NCBI RefSeq assembly: GCF_003086295.3
Contig: NC_092050.1
Location: 149,612,699 to 149,676,698 of the forward strand
Direction: 5' to 3'
DNA: 64,000 nucleotides
From: Arachis hypogaea
Taxonomy: Eukaryota > Streptophyta > Magnoliopsida > Fabales > Fabaceae
The translations under genes were made by a program, and so were the position numbers. The notes beneath the pieces are model-generated. The model did no database searches. It worked only from the letters and a program-made list of their open reading frames with translations, and had not been told where the DNA came from. This document shows, in pieces, positions 11,595 through 22,935 of the stretch. Position 1 is the first letter of the stretch; every line of letters begins with the position of its first letter.

Positions 11595-11640
11595 TTGGTC
11601 TCAAAGAGATCAAGCTTTGCAGCTTGGAGTAAAGATCCTC

Positions 11641-13353
11641 ATGGCAGAAAACAGTGGCGCAAATGTGGTGTCCTATAATCTAACTGAAGGTCAATCAAGC
11701 AACAGACCTCCTCTTTTCAATGGGAAAAATTATACCTATTGGAAGGAGAGGATGAAGATATTTGTACAAGCAGTGGATTACAGACTTTGGAAAATTATTC
11801 TGGAAGGGCCTCAATTTCCAACTACCACAAGTGCTGAAGGAGTAGTCTCTCTCAAACCAGAAGCAAGATGGACTGAGGAAGATAGGAAGAAGATAGAATT
11901 AAATGCCAAGGTAGTTAATCTGCTCAACTGTGCTGTCAGCTTCGAGGAGTACCGACGGGTATCAAGATGCACAATGGCAAAGGAAATCTGGGACAAATTG
12001 CAAATTACCCATGAAGGAACCACCATTGTAAATAAGACTCGGACAGACATGTTAAATAGAGAGTATGAAATGTTTGCAATGAAGGAAGGAGAGTCCATTG
12101 ATGAACTATTCGAACGGTTCAACGCCATCATTGTTGGCTTAGATGCTCTGGGAATTACACATTCTGAATCTGTGCTAGTGAGAAGAGTGTTGAGATGTCT
12201 CACAAAAGAGTGGGAAACAAAAGCTTTAATTATTTCTGAGAGCAGTAGCTTAGATTCCATGACACTTGATGATTTGAGAGGAAATCTTCTTGCTTTTGAA
12301 AACACCTATTTGAAAAAAGATTCAAAAAAGAAAGGAATTGCTTTTTCTTCTATAACTAACCCTCTGGATGAAGAATCCAGTGATAACTCCTCTGAACATG
12401 AATTTGTGTTGTTTGCCAAAAAATTCAGGAAAATGATGAAGCTTAAAGGCAAAGGCAGCAGCTCAAGGAAAGTGAAGAAAGACCTTAGCAAAGTAACTTG
12501 TTACAACTGCAAGAAAATGGGGCATTTCAAATCTGATTGTCCCAAGTTAGAGAAGGAGGAGAAGCTGAAAAGAGGAAAGAAGAAAGGACTGATGGCCTCA
12601 TGGGAAGATTTGGAAAATGACTCGGATGATGATGATGAGGAATCCGAAACCAAGTCACAGCCTTGTCTCATGGCAGATCACATAGATCAGGTAGTCTTTC
12701 ATAATCCTAACACTGAAGATCTTCATCTTATGATAGACCACCTTTCTGAAAAAATAAGATGTTTTCTGCTGGAAAATCAAGAACTTGAACAACAAATCAC
12801 CATTCTTAAGGCTGAAAACAGTTTTTTAAAAGAAAAAGTGAGAGAGGCCGAAACTGCTTGTGATCTTGTTGAAGAGAATAAGCAGTTAAGAGCCCAAGTT
12901 AGAAGCTGTGAAAGTAACCATTCTGTTCTTGCATATGTAGATTGTTTTAAGCAAAATGAAGAGTTGCTTAAAGAGGTTAAAAGACTTAAGGAAGACTTAG
13001 CCAAGTTCACCCAAAGTTCCGAAAATCTGAATCACATCTTGGCTAGTCAAAAACCTCTTTATGATAAGGCTGGTTTGGGGTTCTATAAATCTGAAAAATC
13101 ACATTTTAAAAATATTGTTTCATCTTCTAATGATACAAGATTTCAAGATCCCACCTACCTTAACAAAACAGCAACTCCAAGATTTTGTAGACTATGCAAT
13201 CGGAATGGACACTTTCCCATTCAATGCTTTTTTGGTGAAAGAATGGTCGGTGATAAGGTTTATAAAATTATTTTTTATTACAATGGCTTAGGACATAGAA
13301 GATGGTTTAACGTAAAAGGATCCAAAAAGATTTGGATACCTAAGGTTACTTAA
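11641..13353 (+). CDS. Copia gag protein (SIRE-type)
   Basis: The first ATG after the primer site is at 11641, starting MAENSG; an upstream in-frame TTG at 11617 is unlikely to be used. The frame is open for 570 codons to TAA at 13351. Features in order: a copia gag core (FNGKNYTYWKERM near residue 26, then LNREYEMF and LFERFNAII); a first zinc knuckle CYNCKKMGHFKSDC at about residue 287; an acidic Asp/Glu tract; a long coiled-coil-like region (about 370-480); and a second Cys/His knuckle CRLCNRNGHFPIQC near residue 516. In the family, gag forms the virus-like particle and binds the RNA. Pol follows in another frame, so an intact gag-pol fusion cannot be made from this copy without a shift. 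Confidence 0.85.
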   Translation: MAENSGANVVSYNLTEGQSSNRPPLFNGKNYTYWKERMKIFVQAVDYRLWKIILEGPQFPTTTSAEGVVSLKPEARWTEEDRKKIELNAKVVNLLNCAVSFEEYRRVSRCTMAKEIWDKLQITHEGTTIVNKTRTDMLNREYEMFAMKEGESIDELFERFNAIIVGLDALGITHSESVLVRRVLRCLTKEWETKALIISESSSLDSMTLDDLRGNLLAFENTYLKKDSKKKGIAFSSITNPLDEESSDNSSEHEFVLFAKKFRKMMKLKGKGSSSRKVKKDLSKVTCYNCKKMGHFKSDCPKLEKEEKLKRGKKKGLMASWEDLENDSDDDDEESETKSQPCLMADHIDQVVFHNPNTEDLHLMIDHLSEKIRCFLLENQELEQQITILKAENSFLKEKVREAETACDLVEENKQLRAQVRSCESNHSVLAYVDCFKQNEELLKEVKRLKEDLAKFTQSSENLNHILASQKPLYDKAGLGFYKSEKSHFKNIVSSSNDTRFQDPTYLNKTATPRFCRLCNRNGHFPIQCFFGERMVGDKVYKIIFYYNGLGHRRWFNVKGSKKIWIPKVT

Positions 13354-16300
13354 GCTTGTTTTGTAGGTGTGCCTAGCATCCAAAAGGAAGGAAAATATGT
13401 GGTATATGAACAGCGGATGCTCTAGGCATATGACCGGAAAGACAACCTTCTTCATAAAGCTTGATGAATATGATGGAGGGCTTGTCACTTTCGGTGATGA
13501 TGCAAAAGGAAAAATTGTGGCTGTTGGGAAAGTGGGTAAAAATTTCTCATCTTGTATAAATGATGTTCTCCTTGTACATGGCTTGAAACATAATTTACTT
13601 AGTGTTAGTCAACTATGTGATTTGGGTTTTGAAGTGATTTTTAAGAAGTTTGTTTGTTTAGTTGTTTGTGAGAAAACTGGGAATGTTCTTCTTGAAGCTA
13701 AAAGATGCAACAATGTGTATGGATTAACTCTTGAGGATTTAAAGGAACAAAATGTAACATGCTTTACATCTTTTGAATCTAAAAAATGGCTTTGGCATAG
13801 AAAGTTGGGACATGCTAGCATGTATCAAATTTCTAAGCTAGTCAAAAGAAATTTGGTTAGAGGAATTCCAAACATCAAGTTTGACAAGGATCTTACTTGT
13901 GACGCTTGTCAATTGGGCAAACAAGTAAAATCCTCTTTTAAAACAAAAGATGGAATCTCAACCAAAAGGCTATTGGAAATGTTACATATTGATCTTTTTG
14001 GTCCTACTAGAACTCAAAGTTTAGGAGGTAAACACTATGGTCTTGTGGTGGTAGATGATTACTCTAGATTTGGATGGGTACTTTTTCTTGCTCATAAGAA
14101 TGATGCCTTTCATGCTTTTTCCACCCTTTGTAAGAAAATCCAAAATGAAAAAGATCTGAAAATTGCCCATTTGAGAAGTGATCATGGAAAAGAATTTGAA
14201 AATCAAGACTTTGAAAAATTCTGTGATGACTTAGGGATTTCTCATAATTTTTCATGCCCTAGAACCCCCTAACAAAATGGGGTGGTTGAAAGAAGGAATA
14301 GAAGCCTTCAAGAAATGACTAGGGCTATGTTATGTGAGAATGAGATTCCTAAATTCTTATGGGCTGAGGCTGTGAACACAGCATGTTATATTTTGAATAG
14401 AACAATCATTAGAAAAGGGTTAAAGAAAACCCCTTATGAGCTATGGAAAGGAACCCCTCCAAATCTTAAGTATTTTCATGTTTTTGGATGCAAATGCTTT
14501 GTGCTTAACAATAAGGAAAACCTTGGAAAATTTGATCCAAAATCCTATGAAGGAATGTTTGTTGGATATTCCACCACAAGCAAGGCTTATAGAGTTTATC
14601 TCAAAGAACATAGAACCATAGAGGAATCCATACATGTTACTTTTTGTGATTCTAACTTAATTCCCAGTATTGTGAAGGATAATGATTCAGATTGTGAAGA
14701 GGTTGGAACAAATAAAGAAAATCCCAAATCTGTGGAAAATGAAGAATCTGTCAGCCCGGTTTTATCTCGTCAGTTTGGAGGAGACATTTTCATTTTGTCT
14801 CCTGAGCAGGCACAAGCAACTGAAACAGTGAGACCACCAGAAGTTCATCAAAGCTCTACACCTATCCGAAAGCCTAGAGAATGGAAGTCTATGAGGGGTT
14901 ATCCTCATGACTTCATCATTGGTGATCCCTCTCATGGTGTAACAACAAGATCCTCCACCAAAAGGCAAACCGAACCTAGCAACTTTGCTTTCTTGTCACA
15001 AATGGAGCCCAATAACGTCATACAAACTCTTGAAGATCCATCATGGGTCAAGGCCATGCAAGAAGAGCTAGCTCAATTTGACAAGAATGAGGTTTGGACA
15101 TTAGTACCTTATCCGGATGGTAAGAAGGTAACGGGTACTAAGTGGGTATTTAAAAACAAACTTGGTGAGGATGGACAAGTTGTTCGTAACAAGGCTAGAT
15201 TAGTGGCCCAAGGTTATGATCAAGAAGAGGGTATAGATTTTGATGAGTCTTTTGCTCCGGTAGCTAGAATGGAAGCAATTTGGTTGCTTCTTGCCTATGC
15301 CGCCCATAAAGGTTTCAAAATGTTTCAAATGGATGTTAAATGTGCTTTCCTTAATGGCTTTATTGATAGAGAAGTGTATGTGGCACAACCCCCCGGTTTT
15401 GAACATAAAGAGTTTCCAAATCATGTTTTCAAACTAACTAAGGCTCTTTATGGTCTTAGACAAGCTCCAAGAGCTTGGTATGAAAGGCTTAGTGCCTTCT
15501 TGTTGGAAAATCGATTTCAAAGGGGGTACCACCGATACTACTTTATTTATTAAAGCATCTAAATATCTAATGATGATATACTCCTTGTTCAAGTTTATGT
15601 TGATGACATTGTATTTGGATCGGCCAACATTTCCTTGTGTGAAGAGTTTGGAAAACTCATGACTAGTGAGTTTGAAATGAGTTTAATGGGAGAGCTTACT
15701 TTCTTTCTTGGCCTCCAAATTAAACAAACTCCTAGTGGTACTTTTATTTACCAAGAAAAGTATGCAAAAGAACTTATCAAAAAGTTTGGCCTAGAAAATT
15801 CCAAATCAATGGGTACTCCAATGCATCCCAACACAAAACTTGAAAAGGATGATGATGGTCAAGATGTGGATGAAACACGGTATAGAGGAATGATAGGATC
15901 GCTTATGTATCTTACCTCCTCTAGACCGGATATAATCCAAAGTGTGGATGTATGTTCAAGGTTTCAATCTCATCCAAAAGAATCCCACCTCACGGCTGTT
16001 AAGCGCATCATTAGATACATTAAAGGAACTTGTGATTATGGATTATGGTATCCTAAATCTGATAACTTTTGTGCAGTAGGATTTTGTGATGCAGATTATG
16101 CGGGAGATAGAGTGGATAGACGGAGCACATCCAGCATGTGTTGCTTCCTTGGAAGCTCACTCAATATGTGGTCAAGCAAGAAACAAGCCACAGTGGCTCT
16201 ATCCACAATCGAAGCTGAATATATCTCTGCCTCTGCTTGTTGTTCACAATTAATATGGTTAAAAACACAATTAGAGGATTACAAATTAAAGATCAATAGT

Positions 16301-16555
16301 ATACCCTTGTTCTGTGACAACATGAGTGCCATAAATATTTCAAAAAATCCTGTTTTGCACTCAAGAACAAAGCACATTGAGATAAAATATCATTTCATTA
16401 GAGAACATGTGCAAAAGGGAACTATTGATATTCAATTTGTAAAATCCGAAGATCAACTTGCAGATATTTTCACTAAGCCCCTCTGTGAAGACAGATTCTG
16501 CACCTTGAGAAATAGTTTGGGAATGATAGAATTAAGTTCTGTTGAGAATTTGTAA
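13354..16555 (+). pseudogene. Copia pol: protease, integrase, RT and RNase H, broken
   Basis: Order of domains: protease (WYMNSGCSRHMTG at about 13400), integrase zinc domain (WHRKLGH ... CDAC, 13790-13915), integrase core (HIDLFGPT, VVDDYSR, SDHGKEFEN, 13985-14205), RT (from about 15030, YVDD at 15596-15607), RNase H (FCDADYAGD; LSTIEAEYIS). Breaks: the protease catalytic Asp is Asn (codon 13409-13411); a TAA at 14270-14272 stands just after the integrase core where Gln is usual; an extra G in the run at 15522-15526 shifts the frame, and a compensating change near 15556-15572 restores it before YVDD. The rest is well preserved, so decay looks recent. Confidence 0.9.
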
Positions 16556-18102
16556 ATTTATTGATTCTGTTTGTTTTTGTCTCATAGGAAATCAGGAGAC
16601 AAAATTGAGGACGTGATGAACTGGCACTGATACAGGGGAGACAGATTCTGATATTAATAATCATGGGCCCAACCAATTTCTTTTACCCACTCCATGACTC
16701 TGGCCCGTTTGAGTTCTTCATCATATTTTTATTAAAAAAAATAATAATAATTTTTGGAGATTATCACATCATATCTTAATAGGGGAGGATAGTAGAAAAA
16801 GAGAGTGACTGATCTAATGATACTCTGAATTTTCTGATGTTTATTGCCTGCCAAGTTTTATTTGATCTAATATGTTGGCTGAACTTTATGTTGCTGGATA
16901 TTTTTGCTTGATTGAATTGTTTGGCAGGAAATATTTTTGAACATGTTGAGTTTTGGTTACCTGTTGCTGCTGCTGAATGCTCTGTTATTTTGCTCTATGT
17001 GTATTTGACTCAGGGGAACTATTTTCATGTGTCTTGGATGACTGTACCAAACTTAACTCGATGCTGTTTTGTTTTATGCTTGAATTATTATGGATTGCAT
17101 TGCTTTGCAGGGTCCCTCCTTAATGACAAAAGGGGGAGAAGAGAAAAATGGCTGAATTGAAACTGTTATGTTTCATTAACTTGTTTTGTTTTGTTTTATG
17201 CTCTGATCTGGCTCTGTTTTGAACACTCTGTGTTAGTGGATTAATTTCGAGTTAAGCTTTGATTGTCATTTGCTCAAATGCATGTGTGCTGACTGGACCA
17301 TTGTGTTTTGGTGAAAAACAAATATTTTGCCTTTTGTATGTTGTTCTCATTTATTTTGCAGTGCCCCTTGATGCCAAAAGGGGGAGAAAGTGATGAAAAT
17401 TGAAATTAATAAAACAGGGATGAAATTCTTGTTTGGATTCATGACCTCCCTCGTTTTAAGTTTCAATATTTTGTTATGTGTTGCATCTGATTGCATCTGA
17501 TTGATGCTTGCTGTTTTGAGTTGATGCTTGAAGCTTTGAAGATTGTAATTTAATATTTATCTTGGTAAAATATTTGTTGTGTGACATTTGACTTACCTTA
17601 ATAAAATTATTGTTGTTTAGATTACTGTTTTGAATTGTCTTTGGTAGTTCCTTTAAACTATGATATAAACATGAAGTTTGAAAATTGCTATGGTTTGAAA
17701 GGATCAAGCTTGATTAAAAATATTTTCCTTATCATAATTACTTTGCTCTTATTTGAATGGAAAATATTTTAAACAGCAATTTATTTTCAAAAGACTTTTT
17801 AGTTGATTATAGTTTGAGCAGTAAATCAGTTTATGATATCAAATGAGTTTTGATTATCAATTAAAACTGCTCATAAATCAAGCATTTAGCATCTCATGAT
17901 ATGCTAAATAACATCATTTTTTGAAGCTTGATTAAAATGTTACAAGTTAGTACTTCCCTTGGTAAAATAAGCATACATCAAGGGGGAGCTATGTGACATT
18001 TAGAAAGAGGGAGAAATTCAAATTCAAAGGGAGTATTCCTTACTCAATCTTTAAATTTCTTTCTATTTCAATTTTAATAATGTTTGTCATCAAGCGGGAG
18101 AT
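16556..18102 (+). other. Noncoding 3' region of the copia element with repeated purine tracts
   Basis: No env-like frame survives; the longest (16912-17160) has no recognisable domain. Purine tracts resembling plus-strand primers occur at 17128-17142, 17375-17390, 17978-17990 and 18089-18102, the last directly before the 3' LTR. The first two are each preceded by a tttgcag word. A long AT-rich stretch lies between 17400 and 17970. Confidence 0.7.
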
Positions 18103-20055
18103 TGATGAGTTTGGAAAACTCTAAATTAAATATTTGTGATGACTAAACATTATTAATTATATTAATTACAAAATTATTAATTTGATTTTCATCTAACATA
18201 TGTTAATTAATAATTTTGTGATGCAGGTTTTTAATATGGGCCGAAAATAAAAGAATTCTGGTGCAAGCCCAAATTAAAGTTAACATTCAGCATTGTTACA
18301 AATTATTTTGTTCCTATTGGCTGAAATCATGGTTATGCCAATTGGGCCGAAATGAAAAGAAGAGATCCCAACCCAATAAAATCAACATTCAGCCTTGATG
18401 TTAAAATTATAATGAGGATGGTGGCTGAAACAAGTGTTTTATTAAATGGGCTAGCAATTATGATAACAAGCCCAATTAAAGGTCTTGGTATGAGACCAAA
18501 AATGCTTGGTCCGAAATTAAAAGGAAATGGGGCACAATATTATTTTATTCACTTAACAAAAGAAACTCATTCCTTTGATTATGTGCTACATGCTTCAACG
18601 GATATCACTTTTATCTTTTGATGGAATCCAAATTTTATTAATTGGAGTTATTGCAGACCTTGGAAACATGAGAGAGATTATACAATTGATTTGATGGCTC
18701 ATTAATGCTACACGCCACTAAGAAAGAAATGGGAGTAGGAATTAATTCAGCTTGTTTTATTTTATTCAAACTCATTACATGCTTTTAGTTCCACTTTATC
18801 TTCTCTCTCATCTCTTTCTTCTCTTCGGTCACTTCAACAGAAATTATGGAAGCCATGGAAGCTACTTTGAGCTATCAAAAAGAAGGGAAGGCAAGCTACA
18901 AGACCATCACAATGATAGCAAGAAAATATACTAAAATAAAAAAAAGCTGTGGCTGAGATTTTCACCAAATATGGTTAGATTTGGTGAAGTAATCTTGAGC
19001 TCTTCATGCTCAAAAATGGAAGAAGAAGATTCGGCCAGCAAGGTGAGATTCTTGGAGGCATGGCTTGTTTTTGATTCTGCTCAACCACCACAGGAAGTAG
19101 CTAGAGTGGCGAAGTGATGGTAGAGGCAGAGATTGAAGCAGATGAAGTCATCATCATCATGAAGCATCAAGGGCCAGAAATCCATCTTGGAGAGCAAGCC
19201 AAGGATGGAGAGCTCGGATTGATGAAGAGTGATGACCAAGGAAGGACTAGAGGTAATTGCATGTTGGTTATTGCATGGTTATCTCTTCTCTCTCTGTGTG
19301 GCCGAACCGGTTTCTTGAAGGAAGAAGAAGTTGGCTTGGGTTTTTAGCTTCAAGTGTGGAGGCTTCTCTCTTCTATAAAAAGGGGGAACAGCCACTGGTT
19401 GGAGCAAGGAGTTAGAAGTAAGCATTGAGAGTGCAAGGCATAGGATTCTCAAAGCTACCTAAACTTACAGATTTTCTTCTCCTTCAATGTATTCTGTTTT
19501 GTAATTTTTCTGTTTAATTTTGTCATGTCTTGAGTCTCATGGAAAAAGGCAAACAGTGAGGTTTGTATGAAAAAGCCATAGAGCAGAAAAAGGCAGAGAG
19601 TGAAAAATTAAAAGAAAAAGCCATAGATGTCTTAGAGTTCCTTTGTTCATCTATGTTGTGTTTCATGATTCTGTGGGAATTCCCTTGTAAGTTGGGTTAG
19701 CACTTTACAGTTTGTAATCAGATTGATTATAGTGAAATTCCATCATGTTTGTGATGGAGACTGGATGTAGGCTGCACTGCACTTAGCAGCTGAACCAGGA
19801 TATATCTGGGTGTAATCTTCTACTCTTCTCTCCTACATTTCTGTTTCTACTGCACAGGAGCAAAAACCAAAATTATCTCGTGCCAAGTGACGAGACAAAA
19901 AGAAAAGTCTCGTGGCTAGGGACGAGACAAAAGAAAAGGTCTCGTGTAAAGTGATGAGCAAAAATAGAAAAGTCTCCTCTAAGTCCAGCAAGGGTTATTA
20001 AGCAAAAAGGGGGCTAAGATTCAACCCCCCCTTCTCTTAGCCACTGAAACCATCA
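18103..20055 (+). repeat. 3' LTR of the SIRE-like copia element
   Basis: 1953 bp, starting tgatgagtttgg after a purine tract and ending aaccatca. It differs from the 5' LTR by scattered single bases only. It is followed by the target duplication ctacg. Confidence 0.92.
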
Positions 20056-21363
20056 CTACGCTCTTGCCAAGAGCAGAGTGCTACTCTCCTCATGCCTTGC
20101 ACAATTGTGACACAGGCAGGGAGGCATGAAGCGCAACATTGACACAGCCCAGAGAACTTGGTGCGCGCACAAGACACACCACAAGCAGCAATGCTCCGCT
20201 CTCCACAAGAGCGGAGCGCTATCCTGATTGCTACCCAACCTTGGCACGCAACAAGGGGCCAAAGACAAGCCTTGATGCTCCGCTCCCCTCAAGAGCAGAT
20301 CACTCCACTGGGAGCAACACTCTTGGGCTAAAATTGGACAAAAATTCAATTTAAATTCAATTCTTCACCAAATTAAAAATCCCACTCCAAATTTTAAAAT
20401 CCAAAAATAGAAAGTGTATAAATAGAAGCTAGTTTGATTTAGAGAGGACACACCTTTTGCTTCTTTGAGAATTTTCATTTTTGTAATTTTTAGAGTTTTT
20501 ACTTTGAATTTGGATCTTGGAGAATTTGGAAGGAGAATTGATCTCTCTTCTTCCTTGTTCTTGCTTGAGCACTCTTTACTTCTTATCTTGGATCTTGGGT
20601 GGAGAATTGAAGAAATTCTGTGTCAATCTCACCTTGAGATCTCTTTGTTTATCTTTCTGCATAATTCTAGAAACTGGGGTTTGTTTGCAAATTCTGTTTA
20701 CTGCTTTCATTCTTCTATTTCTTCTGCAATTTACTTTTCCATTTTCTTTTACAATTGTTCTTGTTGGATCAAGGAAGGACTTGAGATCTAGACTTGTTTT
20801 CTAGTCTCCTCCACCCCTGAGATCTTCAACTTTCTTTTAGTTATTGCAATTGAATTACATTTTACTTTCTGTTTAGATTTTCAAGTAATTGTTCTTCTCT
20901 TAGATCTACTGCATTTAAATTCTTCTTCTATTTCTCTGCTAATTGTCTTTTACTTCTGCTTGTTTAAATTCTGCAACCCCAGTTCCCGATTCCTTTTATA
21001 ATTCAAGCAATTTACATTCCTTGCACTTTAAGATTCAGTCATTTACATTTCTTGCAATCTAAGCTTCTGCAATTTAATTTACTTGTTCTTTAAGATTCAG
21101 TACTTTTATTTTCTGTTCTCTTTAATTTACTGCAATTCTTCCCTCTCCCTTTACATTTCATGCAATTTAGCTTTTGTCAATTACAAACCACTCAAACCAA
21201 CACTTGATTCGCTTGACTAAACCAACCACTAAACTAAAATTGCTCAATCCTTCAATCCCTGTGGGATCGACCTCACTCATGTGAGTTATTATTACTTGAT
21301 GCGACCCGGTACACTTGCCGGCTAGTTTTGGGTGTTGGAATTTGTTTTCCAAAATATCCATCA
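20056..21363 (+). repeat. 3' LTR of the gypsy element, right segment
   Basis: From the repeated ctacg onward, this matches the 5' LTR from about 2473 to 3779, including the palindromes and the tataaata box (20417-20424). It ends atatccatca, after which the MULE A PMD reading frame resumes. Confidence 0.9.
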
Positions 21364-21731
21364 GGCAACAGTTCTATGCGGACTTTGCTGAGATCATATA
21401 GGGCGACGACGTTCAGCAGTACCAGAGTCCGATCCCAGGGGGCCCGTCCGAGCCTCCGGAGTACAGGCCACAACCAACAGATGTGCCGTCCCAGGTTCCT
21501 GACTCCCAGCTGCCGATCGACCTTAATGAGCTCGCAGGTAGCCCGTACGACACTTGGTTTGGCGTTGGGGGGGGGGGGACGCCGCCATCTATATTTGGAG
21601 TGGGTCTACAGGATGCTCCACCCGGAGATCAGCGAGCGACCAGAGTTAGGCGTCCGACTCGAAGTGGCACAGGCTCGCAGCTACTTGGTCCATTTGGGGA
21701 CGACCATGATGATGATGGTGACGAGCAATAG
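21364..21731 (+). pseudogene. PMD gene of MULE A, 3' part
   Basis: This carries on the reading frame broken at 1719: it reads QQFYADFAEII, then a TAG at 21399-21401 where Gln is expected, then GDDVQQYQSP and a Pro-rich tail with LPIDLNEL and YDTWFGVGGG. It closes with an acidic GDDHDDDGDEQ end and TAG at 21729-21731. The low-complexity C-terminal tail and acidic end are typical of MULE-borne PMD proteins. Two premature stops across the two halves plus the LTR insertion make it non-functional. The G-run at about 21568-21577 is a likely slippage site. Confidence 0.75.
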
Positions 21732-21999
21732 CGCCCCTTGTGTTAGTTCCGACTGTTATATTTGTATGAATTATGACTTATTTATTTCCTGTTAGTGTTA
21801 ATGACTTGTGACTATTATATTTGTATGACTTATGTAGTAATTTATTTTGTGGTAGTGTTAATGCCTGGTGGCTGTTATATTTTCTATAGCTTCATATATT
21901 TGTACGACTTATTGCTTATGACGAGTATATTTGTATGACTTCGTACATTTTGCATCATGGGTTGTTACTATTATACTGGTATTCATGAATTTGTTCTAA

Positions 22000-22268
22000 A
22001 GTTCCACTCTCTTCATAATCCGCTACAAGGTCTCGCGTATCACTTTAGGCCCATTTGTTCATAAACCGCTGCAGGGTGTAGCGGTTTATGTGTTTGCAGC
22101 TTCTGAACGTAATCTGCGACAAAGTCTAGCGGATTACGTATATTCAGATTCCGTGTTAGGGTGTCGCGAATCAAATATAATTAGGTTTGTTGCATTTGCG
22201 TCTGGTTTTTCAAAATGTTGTATTTGTGTAACACTTTTTCCCATTTATTTTATTTATGTAAATTGCTC
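22000..22268 (-). repeat. MULE A right terminal inverted repeat
   Basis: This is the reverse complement of the left end at 816-1073. It keeps the full palindromic module ccgctgcagggtgtagcgg at about 22068-22086, which is half deleted in the left copy. It is followed directly by the 9-bp duplication ataaaatta. Confidence 0.88.
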
Positions 22269-22277
22269 ATAAAATTA

Positions 22278-22865
22278 ATTGAATTTTATCTAATTAATTA
22301 TTAATTGATTAATTTAGTATTTAAAAGATTTTATCATTAACAAAAAATATTTTTGAAAAATATATTATTGTCAAAACTGTCCTTGAATAATTTAAAAATA
22401 CAAAAAAATAATAAATATTATATTTTTTGTAAGTAAAAAATTTTTTATATTTAACAAATGACCTAATTATTTGATTTAAATTTTTGTGACAATATTTAAA
22501 TAAATATTTAAAAAATACATAAAAATATTTAAAATAAAATTTAATGTCTAAATTTTTTATTTTTTAAAAAATATAATCATTCACATATTTTTTTTTAAAT
22601 TTACTTGACAAAAAATTACTAAATTTTAAAAATAAAAATATCTTATTTTTTAAATAATAATTATAAAAATTTATATCAAAATTTAATATTTAATATTTAA
22701 ATTTTTTTTAAAATATATATTTAATATTTAATTTTTTGTCGTATTTTTTAAATATTATTTTAGCAGTTTACTTTTAATTTAATTTATTATTTTTCTTTTC
22801 AGAATGGGAATTGAATTCCAGGGTTTTCAAACACACTGGTTTGGGTTTGTTGTTCTTTTACACCA
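22278..22865. other. AT-rich intergenic DNA upstream of the F-box gene
   Basis: Composed mostly of short A and T runs. I see no gene, RNA or bounded repeat in it. The last part acts as the F-box promoter region. Confidence 0.6.
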
Positions 22866-22872
22866 TATAAAA
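22866..22872 (+). promoter_or_regulatory. TATA box of the F-box gene
   Basis: The sequence tataaaa lies 64 bp upstream of the ATG at 22936. That allows a 5' leader of roughly 30-40 nt if transcription begins at the usual distance. Confidence 0.6.
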
Positions 22873-22935
22873 GAAAGTTGAACAACACAGATGCATCGGG
22901 GAGATTTATAGTGGGTAAATTAAATCAGAAGAGCA

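Larger units (their letters stand above)
9627..20055 (+). mobile_element. SIRE-like Ty1/copia LTR retrotransposon
   Basis: The element begins tgatgagtttgg and ends aaccatca, with a perfect 5-bp duplication ctacg at 9622-9626 and 20056-20060. The LTRs are 9627-11580 and 18103-20055. The interior has a primer site matching initiator tRNA-Met, gag, and a copia-ordered pol (protease, integrase, RT, RNase H). It then has 1.5 kb of noncoding 3' sequence with repeated purine tracts. A long gag with two zinc knuckles and the extended 3' region point to the SIRE/Maximus lineage. Pol is broken by stops and frameshifts. It is inserted in the 3' LTR of the gypsy element. Confidence 0.93.
1720..21363 (+). 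mobile_element. Athila-like Ty3/gypsy LTR retrotransposon, non-autonomous, with nested insertions
   Basis: The LTRs begin tgatgacaagtcat and end atatccatca. The 5' LTR is 1720-3779; the 3' LTR starts at 8475, is split by a MITE and a copia element, and ends at 21363. The primer site resembles the 3' end of tRNA-Asp, typical of Athila and Diaspora-type elements. The interior (3780-8474) has gag, a retropepsin-like region and a short basic C-terminal tail, but no reverse transcriptase or integrase, so mobility would depend on another element. The flanking 5-mers are ggccg and ggcaa, an imperfect target duplication. It is inserted within the C-terminal frame of the MULE A PMD gene. Confidence 0.88.
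816..22268. mobile_element. MULE A: Mutator-like DNA transposon, filled by nested insertions
   Basis: The element starts ggacaatttacat and ends with the inverted form of gagcaatttacat, and it is bordered by a perfect 9-bp duplication, ataaaatta, at 807-815 and 22269-22277; 9-bp duplications are the Mutator hallmark. Without the LTR element at 1720-21363 it would be about 1.8 kb long. Its only coding content is a deletion derivative of a plant-mobile-domain gene (1215-1719 joined to 21364-21731). No transposase is seen, so it must be non-autonomous. The inverted ends are about 260 bp long. Confidence 0.9.

Noticed and set aside
16912..17160. Possible envelope-like protein of the copia element
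   Set aside because: Only 82 codons with no env-like signal or coiled coil; the region is dominated by purine tracts and spacer.
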